Part shown: positions 54,401 to 63,500 of the stretch, in pieces
Layout of the letters: every line of letters starts with the position of its first letter
Position numbering within the stretch: position 1 is the stretch's first letter
Source: Capnocytophaga bilenii
Lineage (GTDB): Bacteria; Bacteroidota; Bacteroidia; Flavobacteriales; Flavobacteriaceae
DNA: 64,000 nucleotides
Assembly (NCBI RefSeq): GCF_017565765.1
Contig: NZ_JAGDYP010000006.1
Location: forward strand, 1-64,000
Direction of reading: 5' to 3'
The notes under the pieces: model-generated
The model's database searches: none
What the model was told of the DNA's origin: nothing
The model's input: only the letters and a program-made list of their open reading frames with translations
Position numbers and translations under genes: made by a program

Positions 54401-55348
54401 TGTGCTACCCGTGGTAGCGACCGCGCTTGTGCTACTTCACTTATAAACGTGAACGTGGTAACACCTACCGCTACTCCTACTATAGAAGTGAACGGCGAAA
54501 CCTTTACTTATACCGGTAATATGGTAGTGGGCAACGTGCTTACTAATGACAAGCTGAACAACATCAGCAACCCATTGATAACTAGCGTAACGCTTACAGC
54601 ACCAGTGCCAGAAACAGGCAAGCCTTATATAAAACTCACTTCGGGCGAGGTGATGGTATTGCCAGGTACGCCAGCAGGTAGCTACGAAATACCTTATAAT
54701 GTGTGTGTGCCAGCAACTACTATATGCGGTACCGCTACCGTAGTGGTAATAGTACCTGCAGCTACGCCTACCCCTACTCCTGTGCCTGTAGCTGCTGATG
54801 ATGAGGCTACTACCGTACGCAATACGCCTGTAACTATAGCTGTATTGGCTAACGATACACCTCACGGCGCAATGCCTAACGTGGTAACAGTGCCGCTAAA
54901 TGGTACCACTACCGTGAAACCAGACGGCACAATAGAATACACACCTAATAGCAGCTTTATAGGCAACGATGCTTTTGTATATGAGCTTTGCAATAATAAC
55001 GGAGCGTGTGTAACGGCTACTGTAAGAATAAAGGTAGAAAACAACTTGATTGTTTACAACGGGGTATCAGTAGACGGTAATGATAGGAATAGACACTTCC
55101 ATATAGCAGGTATAGAGAACTATCCTAAGAATGTGGTGCGTATATTCAACCGTTGGGGCGTACAAGTGTTTGAAGTGGAAGGCTACGACAACGTACGCAA
55201 CGTATTTACAGGTCGTTCTGACGGACGTGTAACTATAGAAGCTGGTGATAAACTGCCACAAGGTACTTATTTCTACACTATAGAATACGTAGATGAGAAC
55301 AACCAAAAACAAAAACAAGCAGGCTGGTTATACTTGAAGAGAAATTAG
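48386..55348 (+). CDS. Giant type IX secreted surface protein, C-terminal part with sorting domain
   Basis: This 2320-residue frame overlaps the previous one by 58 bases in the -1 frame. The first ATG (48386) has no signal peptide, so this part cannot be exported by itself. It holds Ig-like domains, a HYR-like domain (~540-620), then about sixteen cadherin/tandem-95-like repeats with VLxND motifs, roughly twelve of them very similar. The last ~90 residues (VRIFNRWGVQVFEVEGY ... LPQGTYFYTIEYVDENNQ ... WLYLKRN) are the gliding-motility-associated, type B sorting domain for type IX secretion. A strong terminator follows. Confidence 0.85.
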   Translation: MGWGTHTFRYEILYPCGTVATHQEAKLTVKPYINYNPKDVVKICNPNVTLNEVKTLITEGTPTITTIQPEFHWYTSYANALTESSELPGSTSLDTSNGKTEVRYLRFSKAAYCSTKVYTITIQGEQAVTNKTLANNGCDITTIASLKALVDPVDAAKVVIYKDGVEQADNALVETNTGYRYAKNVYECVTESATLSFNLSNRLQAKNELVKVCTSLGYRNNLVTTAGNVKDALGAIYTDTSLTIKLYNKREATTADEYTNNDSEVYTYTDLYFKLQKPSWCDSMVYSVRWAQSTITLAETKSITICEEVTVGELADQLQTAYNYQDVYIYKNDENRPLGTNVFVDWNSALYFSSKDSGKCRSIKVPLVLIKNTNVTTATAKTFEVCRMPSETPKVSALKSVITGGDVRIFIRNNNQWYLQADTDNVNTGYSYFYTLQATGKCPSEKTPLIVNLLDRPTATPTVSATVTLCPTATSTVVSLTTYVAPLAGHTLQWYDTATATTTRTVPTINTHVTTKTTVSGYVVYVNSNGCESPRAVVTVTVDDTATPTLTAPAPLVIDCKNATASITEWLGTATATDSCGTVSITNNYNAVKPANLCNHSGVVTVTFTATDLFGNAVSETRTITLAHIKANTDSVTIANGANGGSSTITIFDNDQIGTQTATASTVSMTVTTPATGAAGSATPTLNADGTVTVPAGTKSGTYTIGYKICADVVSITVCDNATITIVVGQASLSVVSETFTISNGANGGTTSSVLENDSYNGTTGLAGNASVTLTWTNVPAGVQTHTDGTITIPAGTRSGTYEVGYKLCENLNNNHCAVATATIVVGQASLSVVSETFTISNGANGGTTSSVLENDSYNGTTGLAGNASVTLTWTNVPAGVQTHTDGRITIPAGTRSGTYEVGYKLCENLNNNHCAVATATIVVGQASLSVVSETFTISNGANGGTTSSVLENDSYNGTTGLAGNASVTLTWTNVPAGVQTHTDGTITIPAGTRSGTYEVGYQLCENIVGNNNCSVATATIVVGQASLTASTDTFTVTNGANGGTTSSVLENDSYNGTNNLVGNASVTLTWTNVPAGVQTHTDGTITIPAGTRSGTYEVGYKLCENIVGNNNCSVATATIVVGQAPLQATDNDYVISNGANGGTTSSVLEDDSYNGTTGLVGNASVTLTWDSVPTGIQTHTNGTITVPAGTPSGIYTLTYHICENLNSSNCSAATVTIAVGVSLIVAHKDEGASFSIPNGANGGTTSSVLANDTLNGNANPSTSSVTLTWTNVPTGIQTNTDGTITAPAGTPAGTYTLTYRICEQLNGTNCSAATVTLVVGQASLTASTDTFTVTNGANGGTTSSVLENDRYNGTINLVGNASVTLTWTNVPAGVQTHTDGTITVPAGTRSGTYEVGYKLCENLNGSNCSAATVTLVVGQASLTAAADTFTVTNGANGGTTSSVLENDRYNGTINLVGNASVTLTWTNVPTGIQTNTDGTITIPAGTRSGTYEVGYKLCENLNGSNCSVATATIVVGQALIEAVDNDFAVANGSVATTTGSVLDNDKYNGIIGLSGNTSITFAWDTVPTGIQTHTNGTITIPAGTPSGIYTLTYHICEVLNSNNCSSATVTVAVGVSLIIARGDNNDNFHIANGANGGTTSSVLANDTLNGVTPPNTASITLHWHNVPTGIRTNTDGTITVPAGTASGTYIVTYSICEALNPTNCSGIATATVVVGQATLTAAADTFTVTNVAGGTTSSVLANDSYNGVTPPNTASVTLTWLTVPAGVQTHTDGTITIPAGTSSGTYEVSYQLCENINSTNCSVATATIVVTSVSSPTATPTITANADTFTLTVSSTTYTTTSNVLTNDRIGTATATVGSVTIQTTPTATDKPYIDTNTGFVVIPSGVATGTYTINYSLCGIAPLTGCSSVTTVTVNVTSVTATPTTPINIVAVPDGTVNINAETGGHIASVLANDTLEGQPVTTGTVSFTWTTATPTGFTLNSDGTIDVASNTTVGFYTISYTICATRGSDRACATSLINVNVVTPTATPTIEVNGETFTYTGNMVVGNVLTNDKLNNISNPLITSVTLTAPVPETGKPYIKLTSGEVMVLPGTPAGSYEIPYNVCVPATTICGTATVVVIVPAATPTPTPVPVAADDEATTVRNTPVTIAVLANDTPHGAMPNVVTVPLNGTTTVKPDGTIEYTPNSSFIGNDAFVYELCNNNGACVTATVRIKVENNLIVYNGVSVDGNDRNRHFHIAGIENYPKNVVRIFNRWGVQVFEVEGYDNVRNVFTGRSDGRVTIEAGDKLPQGTYFYTIEYVDENNQKQKQAGWLYLKRN
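50570..53830 (+). repeat. Tandem ~294-bp coding repeats in the giant surface gene
   Basis: The first three units begin TCTTTCGGTGG at 50581, 50875 and 51169, an exact 294-bp (98-codon) period, and are nearly identical. The following units diverge but keep NGANGGTTSSVLxND and GTYxxxYxxCE. About eleven or twelve such units occur in this interval. High identity makes recombination between units and assembly collapse likely. Confidence 0.9.
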
Positions 55349-55368
55349 TGCAATCGGCAAAAACAATA

Positions 55369-55405
55369 AAAAAGTGCTCAAGAGACGATCTCTTGGGCAC
55401 TTTTT
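55369..55405 (+). terminator. Strong terminator after the giant surface gene
   Basis: A 17-bp stem (55369-55385 with 55389-55405, one T-G pair), a 3-base loop and five terminal T form a classical Rho-independent terminator. Confidence 0.92.
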
Positions 55406-55497
55406 GTAATTATGAATTTTGAGTTTTGAATTTTGAATTGGGGAACGCCGTGTGTAATTGTATTATTAAGTATTAAGCATTAATCATAATTATTTTG

Positions 55498-55505
55498 TAT
55501 CTTTG
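55498..55505 (+). promoter_or_regulatory. -7 promoter element TATCTTTG, orphan antitoxin-like gene
   Basis: TATCTTTG lies 16 bases before the ATG at 55522. The in-frame TTG at 55495 falls upstream of it and is rejected as a start. Confidence 0.65.
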
Positions 55506-55521
55506 CCAAAAAATAGAGCGT

Positions 55522-55809
55522 ATGAACACTATAGTATTAAAACAGAATTTAGATTTTCAGCATTATCAATTGGCAGTTAAAGCCTTAGCTAGTGTAGGAG
55601 TAGAAGTGGCTGAACCTCATAATCCTTATGAGATAACAGAAGAGGATATACGTGCTATTGCCTTAGCACGCGAAGATGTAAAGCAAGGAAGAGTTAAAAG
55701 TAGTGAACAAGTATTTGAAGAAGCAAAAGCCTACTATGAAAGTTTTTTTAAAGGAAAGTTTTCGGTGTTTTATGAAGTTAATGAAGCAGAGGGGAATTTT
55801 GAATTTTGA
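55522..55809 (+). CDS. Orphan antitoxin-like protein, 3' end fused to the dispersed repeat
   Basis: This 95-residue protein reads MNTIVLKQNLDFQHYQLAVKALASVGVEV, then EITEEDIRAIALAREDVKQGRVKSSEQVFEEAKAYYES. That layout (short beta strand, acidic linker, helix with a GxVxSxEEVF pattern) is common in antitoxins of RelBE-like pairs. No toxin gene follows. The last residues (GNFEF) come from the GAATTTTGAATT repeat, which leads straight into dispersed hairpin copy 4. The native C-terminus and partner toxin were probably lost. Confidence 0.6.
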   Translation: MNTIVLKQNLDFQHYQLAVKALASVGVEVAEPHNPYEITEEDIRAIALAREDVKQGRVKSSEQVFEEAKAYYESFFKGKFSVFYEVNEAEGNFEF

Positions 55810-55812
55810 ATT

Positions 55813-55844
55813 GGGCACAAGCTGCAAGCTTGCGCCAGCGGGGG
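55813..55844 (+). repeat. Dispersed hairpin repeat, copy 4
   Basis: The core is the same as at 1073. It begins 3 bases after the stop codon of the antitoxin-like gene, which itself ends inside the GAATTTTGAATT lead-in. Confidence 0.85.
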
Positions 55845-55873
55845 AGTGTTCCTAAAATTCTTTAAAAGTGTGA

Positions 55874-56884
55874 TTATACAGTGCAGGTTTGTTGTTGGGT
55901 AATCAGCTCGATTACACCGATTACTTCATCGGCGGGGATGGGGTTGGGGGCTTGCTGGGTGAGTGCTAAATAAATAGCCTCGTATAGCTGCATATAATTG
56001 CCGTGTTGGGCAGTGGTGGGTAGGCGTCCGTCCTCGAGAGTGTGAAGAATGCCATTAGGCTGGGTGACAGGTTCTAGCCAAGCTGTGGTAGCAGGGATAG
56101 CTCCGGCAACAAGTGCTGCTTCTTGAGCATCAAAACGCTGTTGTAAGAATGAGCCGTGTGTGCCGTGCAGTATGTATTCCCATTGGCGCTCTAAGGCATA
56201 AGTAGATGATTTAAGGCGTACGCGCAGCTGTTGGTCGTAGTGTAGCAGGAGTTCAAAATAATCATCAGTTTGCGTATTGGGGCGCAAATACCCCAAATCG
56301 GCATATACCTTATTAGGTTTGCCAAATAGCTGCAAGGCTTGGTCGATGAGGTGAGCGCCTAAATCATAGAGAGCTCCACCGCCAGCTTCGGCAGTTTCTT
56401 TGTGCTTTTTGGCACTGATTTGGCTACGAAAGCGGTCGAAACGTATTTCTACCTCTTTGAGTTCCCCAAGTACGCCACTTTGCACTATTTCTTTTACTTT
56501 TAGGTAATCGCCATCATAACGTCTGTTTTGGAATACTATGAGTAGTTTTCCTTGCTCTTTCGCTAAGCGGGTGAGCTGTTCGGCTTCTGAAACACTAACT
56601 GTAAAAGGTTTTTCTACCAATACATTTTTGCCTGCTAGCAGTGCCTTGTAAGCATATTCGTAGTGTGTTTGTACAGGGGTATTTACCACTACCAAATCAA
56701 TAATAGGGTCTTGTAGCATTTCTTCTACGCTACGATAAAGCCTACTTTGCGGGTATAATTGTCTAGATTCGTTGCAATGACGCTCTACTACAGCCGAAAG
56801 CTGAAAATGAGGATGATGGGTAATAAAAGGAGCGTGGAATACCTTCCCGCTCATACCAAAACTTGCTAATGCTACGTGTATCAT
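55874..56884 (-). CDS. Gfo/Idh/MocA family oxidoreductase
   Basis: This 336-residue NAD(P)-dependent dehydrogenase has an N-terminal Rossmann region with HVALASFGMSGKVFHAPFI. Then come VVVNTPVQTHYEYAYKALLAGKNVLVEKPF with the signature EKP, and GGGALYDLGAHLIDQAL with the catalytic His of the GGG..DxGxHxxD pattern. Substrates of the family are sugars, inositols or biliverdin-like compounds; this one is unknown. It lies 13 bases downstream of yigZ in the same direction and may be co-transcribed with it. Confidence 0.88.
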   Translation of the reverse strand: MIHVALASFGMSGKVFHAPFITHHPHFQLSAVVERHCNESRQLYPQSRLYRSVEEMLQDPIIDLVVVNTPVQTHYEYAYKALLAGKNVLVEKPFTVSVSEAEQLTRLAKEQGKLLIVFQNRRYDGDYLKVKEIVQSGVLGELKEVEIRFDRFRSQISAKKHKETAEAGGGALYDLGAHLIDQALQLFGKPNKVYADLGYLRPNTQTDDYFELLLHYDQQLRVRLKSSTYALERQWEYILHGTHGSFLQQRFDAQEAALVAGAIPATTAWLEPVTQPNGILHTLEDGRLPTTAQHGNYMQLYEAIYLALTQQAPNPIPADEVIGVIELITQQQTCTV

Positions 56885-56897
56885 AGTTATATAAATG

Positions 56898-57497
56898 CTA
56901 ATCAGCTACTTTTACCTCATATATATTTTGGAAGATTTCTTTTACTCTGGGATAGTCGGTAGTGCGTATAGCCAAGTGGAGCTCACATTGCTCGGTGAGG
57001 TGTTGTGTTGTGATAGTAAGGTTTTGTTCTTTTACTACTCGCATTACCTTGTTCATCAGCGGATAGTCAAAAGTTAGGATTAAAGTTTCGGTAATGAGGC
57101 GTTCTTCAATTTCAGCCTCTTGCAGAGTGAGTTGGGCTGTAGTTTTGTAAGCCTGTACCAGTCCGCCAACACCTAATTTGATACCTCCAAAATAGCGCAC
57201 CACAATTACCAATACATTGGTAAGCCCAAATGATAGTATTTGTCCGTGAATAGGGATACCAGCCGTGTTATTGGGCTCGCCATCGTCATTAGCGCGATAG
57301 CGTTCATTTCTGCCATAGCCTAATTGCCAAGCATAGCACCAGTGTCGTGCTGAGAAATGTTTCTTTTTAACAGCCTCCAGATGTATTTTTACCTCGTCTT
57401 CGGTAGTAATAGGAAAAGCGTAGCCTAAAAACTTGCTACTCTTTTCCTTAAAAATTACTTCTTCTATGGCTGTTGTTATTGTTTTGTAGGTATCCAA
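56898..57497 (-). CDS. yigZ: YigZ/IMPACT family protein
   Basis: The 199-residue protein has the UPF0029 N-terminal domain (EVIFKEKSSKFLGYAFPI, KKKHFSARHWCYAWQLG, DDGEPNNTAGIPIHGQI, NVLVIVVRYFGGIKLGVGGLVQAYK). A C-terminal DUF1949-like region follows. Eukaryotic IMPACT modulates the eIF2 kinase GCN2; the bacterial role is unclear. It lies 16 bases after sprA, so it likely belongs to that transcript. Confidence 0.88.
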   Translation of the reverse strand: MDTYKTITTAIEEVIFKEKSSKFLGYAFPITTEDEVKIHLEAVKKKHFSARHWCYAWQLGYGRNERYRANDDGEPNNTAGIPIHGQILSFGLTNVLVIVVRYFGGIKLGVGGLVQAYKTTAQLTLQEAEIEERLITETLILTFDYPLMNKVMRVVKEQNLTITTQHLTEQCELHLAIRTTDYPRVKEIFQNIYEVKVAD

Positions 57498-57513
57498 GGT
57501 GTTAGTGTAACTA

Positions 57514-60500
57514 CTAATTAAACGTATATTTTACAGATATTCCCGATCTGAGGGTGGTCATTGGGAAGGCTGTAGATATCGCTGATTTTGAGAAATTGTA
57601 CTGCAAATAATACGATGCTAACAGATTTTTGCTCAGTGCGTATTCTGCAGTGAAATTACCCAACCACGAGCTTTGTCCTGCTGTTACTTGGTTGTTGAAA
57701 GTCTCCATATTGCGTATTACTGTAAATTCTTTGAGGTATGACAATGAGGCTTTCATTACCAAATCGCTCTTTATTACAGTAGATTCTCCTGTGATGCGAG
57801 TGGCAAAACTCAAATCTTTCAAGCGGTAACCCAAGCCGAATTTGTATTCTTTTTTCAGTATCTCGGTAAGGTAGTCATTGTCTAAGCTGATAGAAATAGT
57901 GCGGTCGCGATTGAACTCAGCCAGCAAGCTCATTGAGTTTTTGAGTTCCATATCGGCGCGCAATAGTGGGTTGAATTGTTCAGCCAATGTAACTGTAGCA
58001 TAGAGCTTATCATTTAGGAAGTCGCCTGCGGTATTGGTTTTATTAGGGTTGGCAGGGTCGTATTCCAAATTAGTACGGAATTCGCTAAGCGAATAGCTCG
58101 CGCGGTAGCCGTGTGCTAACGAAAAGCGTTTGAAGTGATTTTTGATAGCCTCTATACGCATCAAGCCTGTGTAGCGGATATTCCATTCGGGTATAGGGAT
58201 ACTTCTAAAAGCACCCAGCGATACGCTATTGGCATTACTGCCCGAATAAGCAGCAAAAAAGGCAGGAATCATTACCGCTTGGCTCTTTTTGCTATAACCT
58301 ATAGGGTAGCCATCATTATCTACACGAGCAGGATTTAGTCCGCGCTCTTCAGCCAAACGGCGTGCTATGGTTAGTCTATTTTCTTTGAAACGCTCAAAAG
58401 CTGCCGAATTGTACTCGTCAATACTATTGAAGGTTGTAGCCAATAGGTTTGTTGAAATATTAAACCTACCTATTTCGTTTCCTACCAATTTGTTATATAC
58501 AAAATTGCGCACCTCGAAGGTTTCGGTATAGTTTTCACTATACTGCTTATTGCCTTTCAAGTTGATTTGCAAATCGGTAATAGGCTGCAAGTTGGCAGTG
58601 ATGAGCAATTGCTCTTCTTTTGAACTGATATATTGGTCGTTGAAATCGACAAAGTCAGTAAGATAGCCGTTTTTAGCCATTTCGTATCGCAGATCGGTTT
58701 GGTCGCCTAGCATAAAGTTCCACGAAGGTTTTAGCGTACCTAAGAATCCCACTTGCTGAGTATACCCAGGTAGTGTACGCGCTTTAGTAACCGAATAGTT
58801 TACCCCTCCGGTTTTCACCATCGTCAGCAAGCTCTTGCCCAATGACGTTTTTTCGCCACGTGGTGTAGGCTTCACCCCGAGATAACGGTATAATTGGTCG
58901 AAGGTGAGGTTGGCTGTCAGGTTGTGCGTATTGCCATTTTGCAGTGTATTGATGTCGTGATGTGCCAATTGTAACAGCGTTTGAGAACCTCGTTGGTAAT
59001 CAAAATCGCCTGAGTAGGTGTAATTAGCTCTCACAAACTGCAAGAATGGGAATTTACTCATTGGCAAATCGTAATTCAGCTGAAATTTGGAGAAGAAGTG
59101 GTCTGGCGTACCCAAATCCCAGAAATCACTCCATATGTTTTTGGTTTTGTCTACTCCCGAAATATCGCCATTGTTGTCGTATAAGTAATAATTGCGAATT
59201 ACACTATTATTCGTAGCGTTGAAATTCAATCGCAACGATTTTGTGAGATTGTAATTGATAGCGTATTGATGATTCATTACAAAATTGCGTTGTTGCAGCT
59301 CTGGCAAAGCCTTCTGTAGGCTTGAATTTACGCCTTCAAATTGCACATCGCGGAATAGCTGTTTGGTGAATGAACGATTCAAATCGCTGGTAAACATTAC
59401 GCTTGTAGGCAAAATATTCAGGTTGGTATCTGCCAGCCATTGCCAATAGCGTTTGCCTGCAAAGTATTTCACTTTTTTCAGTGGTTCTACACTTGTAGGT
59501 TTGAAGGTATAGTTATACATAAAGCCAGCGCGTACCTGCTGCTCATCTTCGTAGCGCAGTTCGTAGTCGCGGTGATTTTTCTCGTTATAAGCGTAGTTGA
59601 AAGTGAAGTTTTCGATGTTATAAATACGATTTTTCTGTCCTTCAGCAAGGTTTTTCTTTACGCCTATAAGGTTGATACTTCTTCGGGAAGTAAAGTCCTC
59701 AGCTTGTTCTTTGATGATTTCACGCTCACGAGCCGACTGTGCCACGCTTAGGCGGTCTTCAAGTTTGATGTCCTGATATACAGGGTCGTACTCGGGGGTG
59801 CTTCGTTTTTGCGACTGACTTAAGCCCAATGGTATCTGTACATTCCATTTTTTAGGTAAAAGTTTTCCAGCGTTGATATTCATCATCACATCGTATTCTT
59901 GCGTGCCTTCCAAAGCGCGCTGGTTAGGAGCTTGATCTACAGCTCCAAAGCCTACGGTGTGCATACGCCCTGTAGCCGAAAGGTTTATGAGTTCGGAAGC
60001 ATTGGCGTCCAACGAACCTACAGCTGCCCAGCCGCCTTTGTTGTTTAATTCAGCTACTCGCAACTCGTTGAACCAGTATTCACCGCTCAAACCATTAATT
60101 CCCGATACGTTCTTAATTCCCAACATCACAGAGCGCACACTCCCCAATGAAGGATTACCCTTCACCACATAGCGATTTTCGCCCATTTGGTGAGGTGTGT
60201 TTTCGCTTACCACATTGAAGTTGGCATCGTAATAGGTAACGCGATCCAGCGACTGATTGCGAATGCTTATAGCTTTCAGTTTGGTAAGTACCTCCATAGG
60301 TATAGTCAGCTGGTTGAAATCAGGCCAAATAGCGTGCTCGGAAGTACTACCCGCAGGGGTAACCTTTAGCGGTATTTCTACTTGGTAATAGTTGTCTTTA
60401 AAGTCTGTACCTATGCGCAAAAATGCCACAGCTTGTCCATCGTTTAGCGGGTGGTTTTTATAAGCCTCAGCGTGTACAAATAGCTTGATGTACTTATACT

Positions 60501-63500
60501 GGCGGAGGTCAAAGCGCAAAGCTTTATATACAGCGCGGCTATCGTTGTTTTCTAAGTTATCCACTATATACGAAAGTGCCTGTTCGTTTTGCTCTACCAG
60601 CGTATTATTCGTGTTGATACGCTCGCGGTTTACCCCTGGTGGCATACGGTAAGGAATAGGCTGGCGTGTTTCGTTTTCTATCAAGTTTACCGAGTTGATT
60701 TCTACCCTTGTGCCGTCATCAGAAGGGTCGTCATTATCACTGCTAAGCGTATAGTTGTAGTAACGCCAGTCGCCACGCACCAAGTCGAGCGTTCCGAAGC
60801 GCAATAGCATTTCTTGAGGGAAGCCCGTAAGGTACATACGCATATGTGTCATAGAGTTGATAATATCCAGCTTATCGTTGTTAGGCACAGGGAAAGTAAA
60901 GCCCTCGCGCCACATAGCACCACTTTCAATCGGTATTTTGAACTGTATCCAGCGCGTAGATACTCGTCTTCCGTTAGGAGCTTCTACCGATACGGTACGT
61001 ATGTCATTCACATAAGGGTCGCTGGTAGTTATATTAGGTTTGATACGCACACGATACTCCAAGTAATTGTTGGTAGTGTTCATCGTGTAATCACCGTTGA
61101 TATCTTCAGTGTCGGGTAGGGTAGTAGAGCCCCTGTTGGTATCACTGATATTTACAGGCGAGTTACCTTGCGTTCCGTTGTAATTGTAATAGCGGTTCAT
61201 AATATTACCGCTGCGCGCCAAGAAGTATTGGTAATTATCTAATGCAGGGTCGTTGGGCGAAGTAGCTACGTTGTTGTTGTAGATACGCGCCTCTTCAGCA
61301 TCGGTAAGCCCGTCCAAACCAATATCTTGCAGCCCGCGATTGGTAGCACTGTCGTCAAAAGCATATACAAGTGATTGTGCAGCAGGCACTTTACCCCAAG
61401 ACGAAGTATTGACGCTGGACGATGAAGAGAGCCCAGGTAATCCATTTTCGTATTGTTTTCTACCATCGCGTAACACGTCTTCAGAAATGTTTCCCAAGTT
61501 GAACACCAAGTCACCTGAACCGCTGTATTCTCCTGAATAGTAAGGATCCATTATCCAAAACTGCAAAAACTCTATATTGCTTTCCTGAAAGTCGGAATAG
61601 CTCATACTGCGCATTATGCCTCCCCATTTTTCGTCTTTGGTTTTAGTGCCAAAATTGGGGTCGTTGTTGTAAGTACCCTTAGCGTTAGGATAATACGCCA
61701 AGTCTAAAGTACTTTGCACCAATGATTGCCCTTGTGCTACCTGCTGTTGTGGGAATATTTCTTCAATAAAGATACGTCGGGTACTATTTTTTGATATTTC
61801 ATCACTGCTGATGTCGGAAGGTTTTTCGCCTGAATAGAAGATAGGGTCTATCGTATACCACGATAGTTTAGCACGCCCGTAGCCATTTTTGAGGTTGTCG
61901 GCATCGTCAGGAGCGTTGCCGAAAAGCGTTTGTGGCGCACTGCTATTTCTGCCACCAGCTGCGCCAAATTCTAAAGGAGTACTTGCTAATTTCCACGCCA
62001 AAGGTGAGCGCATATCAATAGTGCTTTGCGCAGCCTCAAAGTCGTCTAAATACACAGTAGTTTCACCATCAAAATCATCAGCCTTAGGAGTCCCTGCTTT
62101 TAGGTAAGCAAATTCGCCTCGCACCGATAGATTGGAAGGGGCATCGCTTTTTATTGTAGGCAAGCGGTTTACCCAACGCGTAAGGAAAGGCAATTCGGTA
62201 GAATAACTACCGCCAATGCCAAAAATGGTGTTATTCACCGATTCTTGTCCGTAGCTCGTTTTCTGCGTAAAAGGTCGCTCACGCAAGTTTACAATAGCTC
62301 CGTTCATCACAAATTTATCGCTAAATTTATGCTCTACATTCACTCCCATAAAGCGAGTGGTTTGTCCCCCGAAAATCAAGTTGTTTTCTAAAGATACTTG
62401 TATGGGCAGGTTGCTTGCTTGTATGCTAGGGTTTGTGATTTCCACCGTTCCCGATTGGTAATCTACAAGGTAGTCTAATCCTTCCACCAGCACACGCCCT
62501 CCGGCAATTACCGTTACCGAACCTCGTGGCACATTGAAAGCCCCTAGCGAAATACCCCTGCGCGAAGAAGCCTTATAGCGCCCCTTCATCACAAATTTGT
62601 TCTTTTCACCGTCCATTTGAGCTTGAGTTTTGGTGTTCTTGTACAGAGCGGTATACACATATTTCTGCTGATTGGCATTATAACTTGCCGTTTGCCCGTA
62701 CTGCGTTCCACCACCCAATGTGTTATACAAAAATTCACCAAAAGGCTCTACTTTGGTAAAAAATATCTTACCAAATTGCTCATCTACAGTAATCCCAGGT
62801 AGGAAGTCGAAGAAACCATCACCTCCAGGTTGTGGGTCGTTGTATTTATTTAAACGGTCGAAATTGAAAAGATTTAGCAAGATGCGATCTTCCAAGCCCG
62901 TAGGCCAGCCCGTATTGTTCACTTTCTCGATGTAATTGATAGGCGAAGGATTGGAGTAATAAATATTCATCCTAAAATCTTCTGCTGAAAGCTGTGCCGA
63001 ACCTACCGAATAAACGTTTTTCATCATCAAGTCCCAAATAGGGTCTTTTACGTTTAGGCGGTTGCTTTTTAGCATTTTTAGCACCAAAAGGTTGTTGGTA
63101 ATAGCATTGTTACCCAAAAGGGAGTTGTAGGAAGTAGCCGAAATACCGTCATTGGCAAATTCGCCCACCTGATACACTTGGCTTCCGTAGGTATATTGGT
63201 AAGCCACTGCCAATACCTCATCGGCACTAAGTGCAGTACTTAGCGAGATGTACCCTAATTTTTTATCTACTTTGTAATCAACGCCTTCTTCTAATTTGCG
63301 GGCGTTTTCTATCACTGCGTAATCATACCCCTGACTCACGTAGGTACTGTTGGTACCAAAACCTTGTTGCACAGTTGCCACATCGCGTATTGCCTGAGTA
63401 AGTACTGACTGGGCTGTACCTATTTTTGTAGGGTCGTATTTGTTGGCACTATTGGCAGGCATATTATTCACTGTAGTATTGAAGAAGCCAGTTCCTGCCT

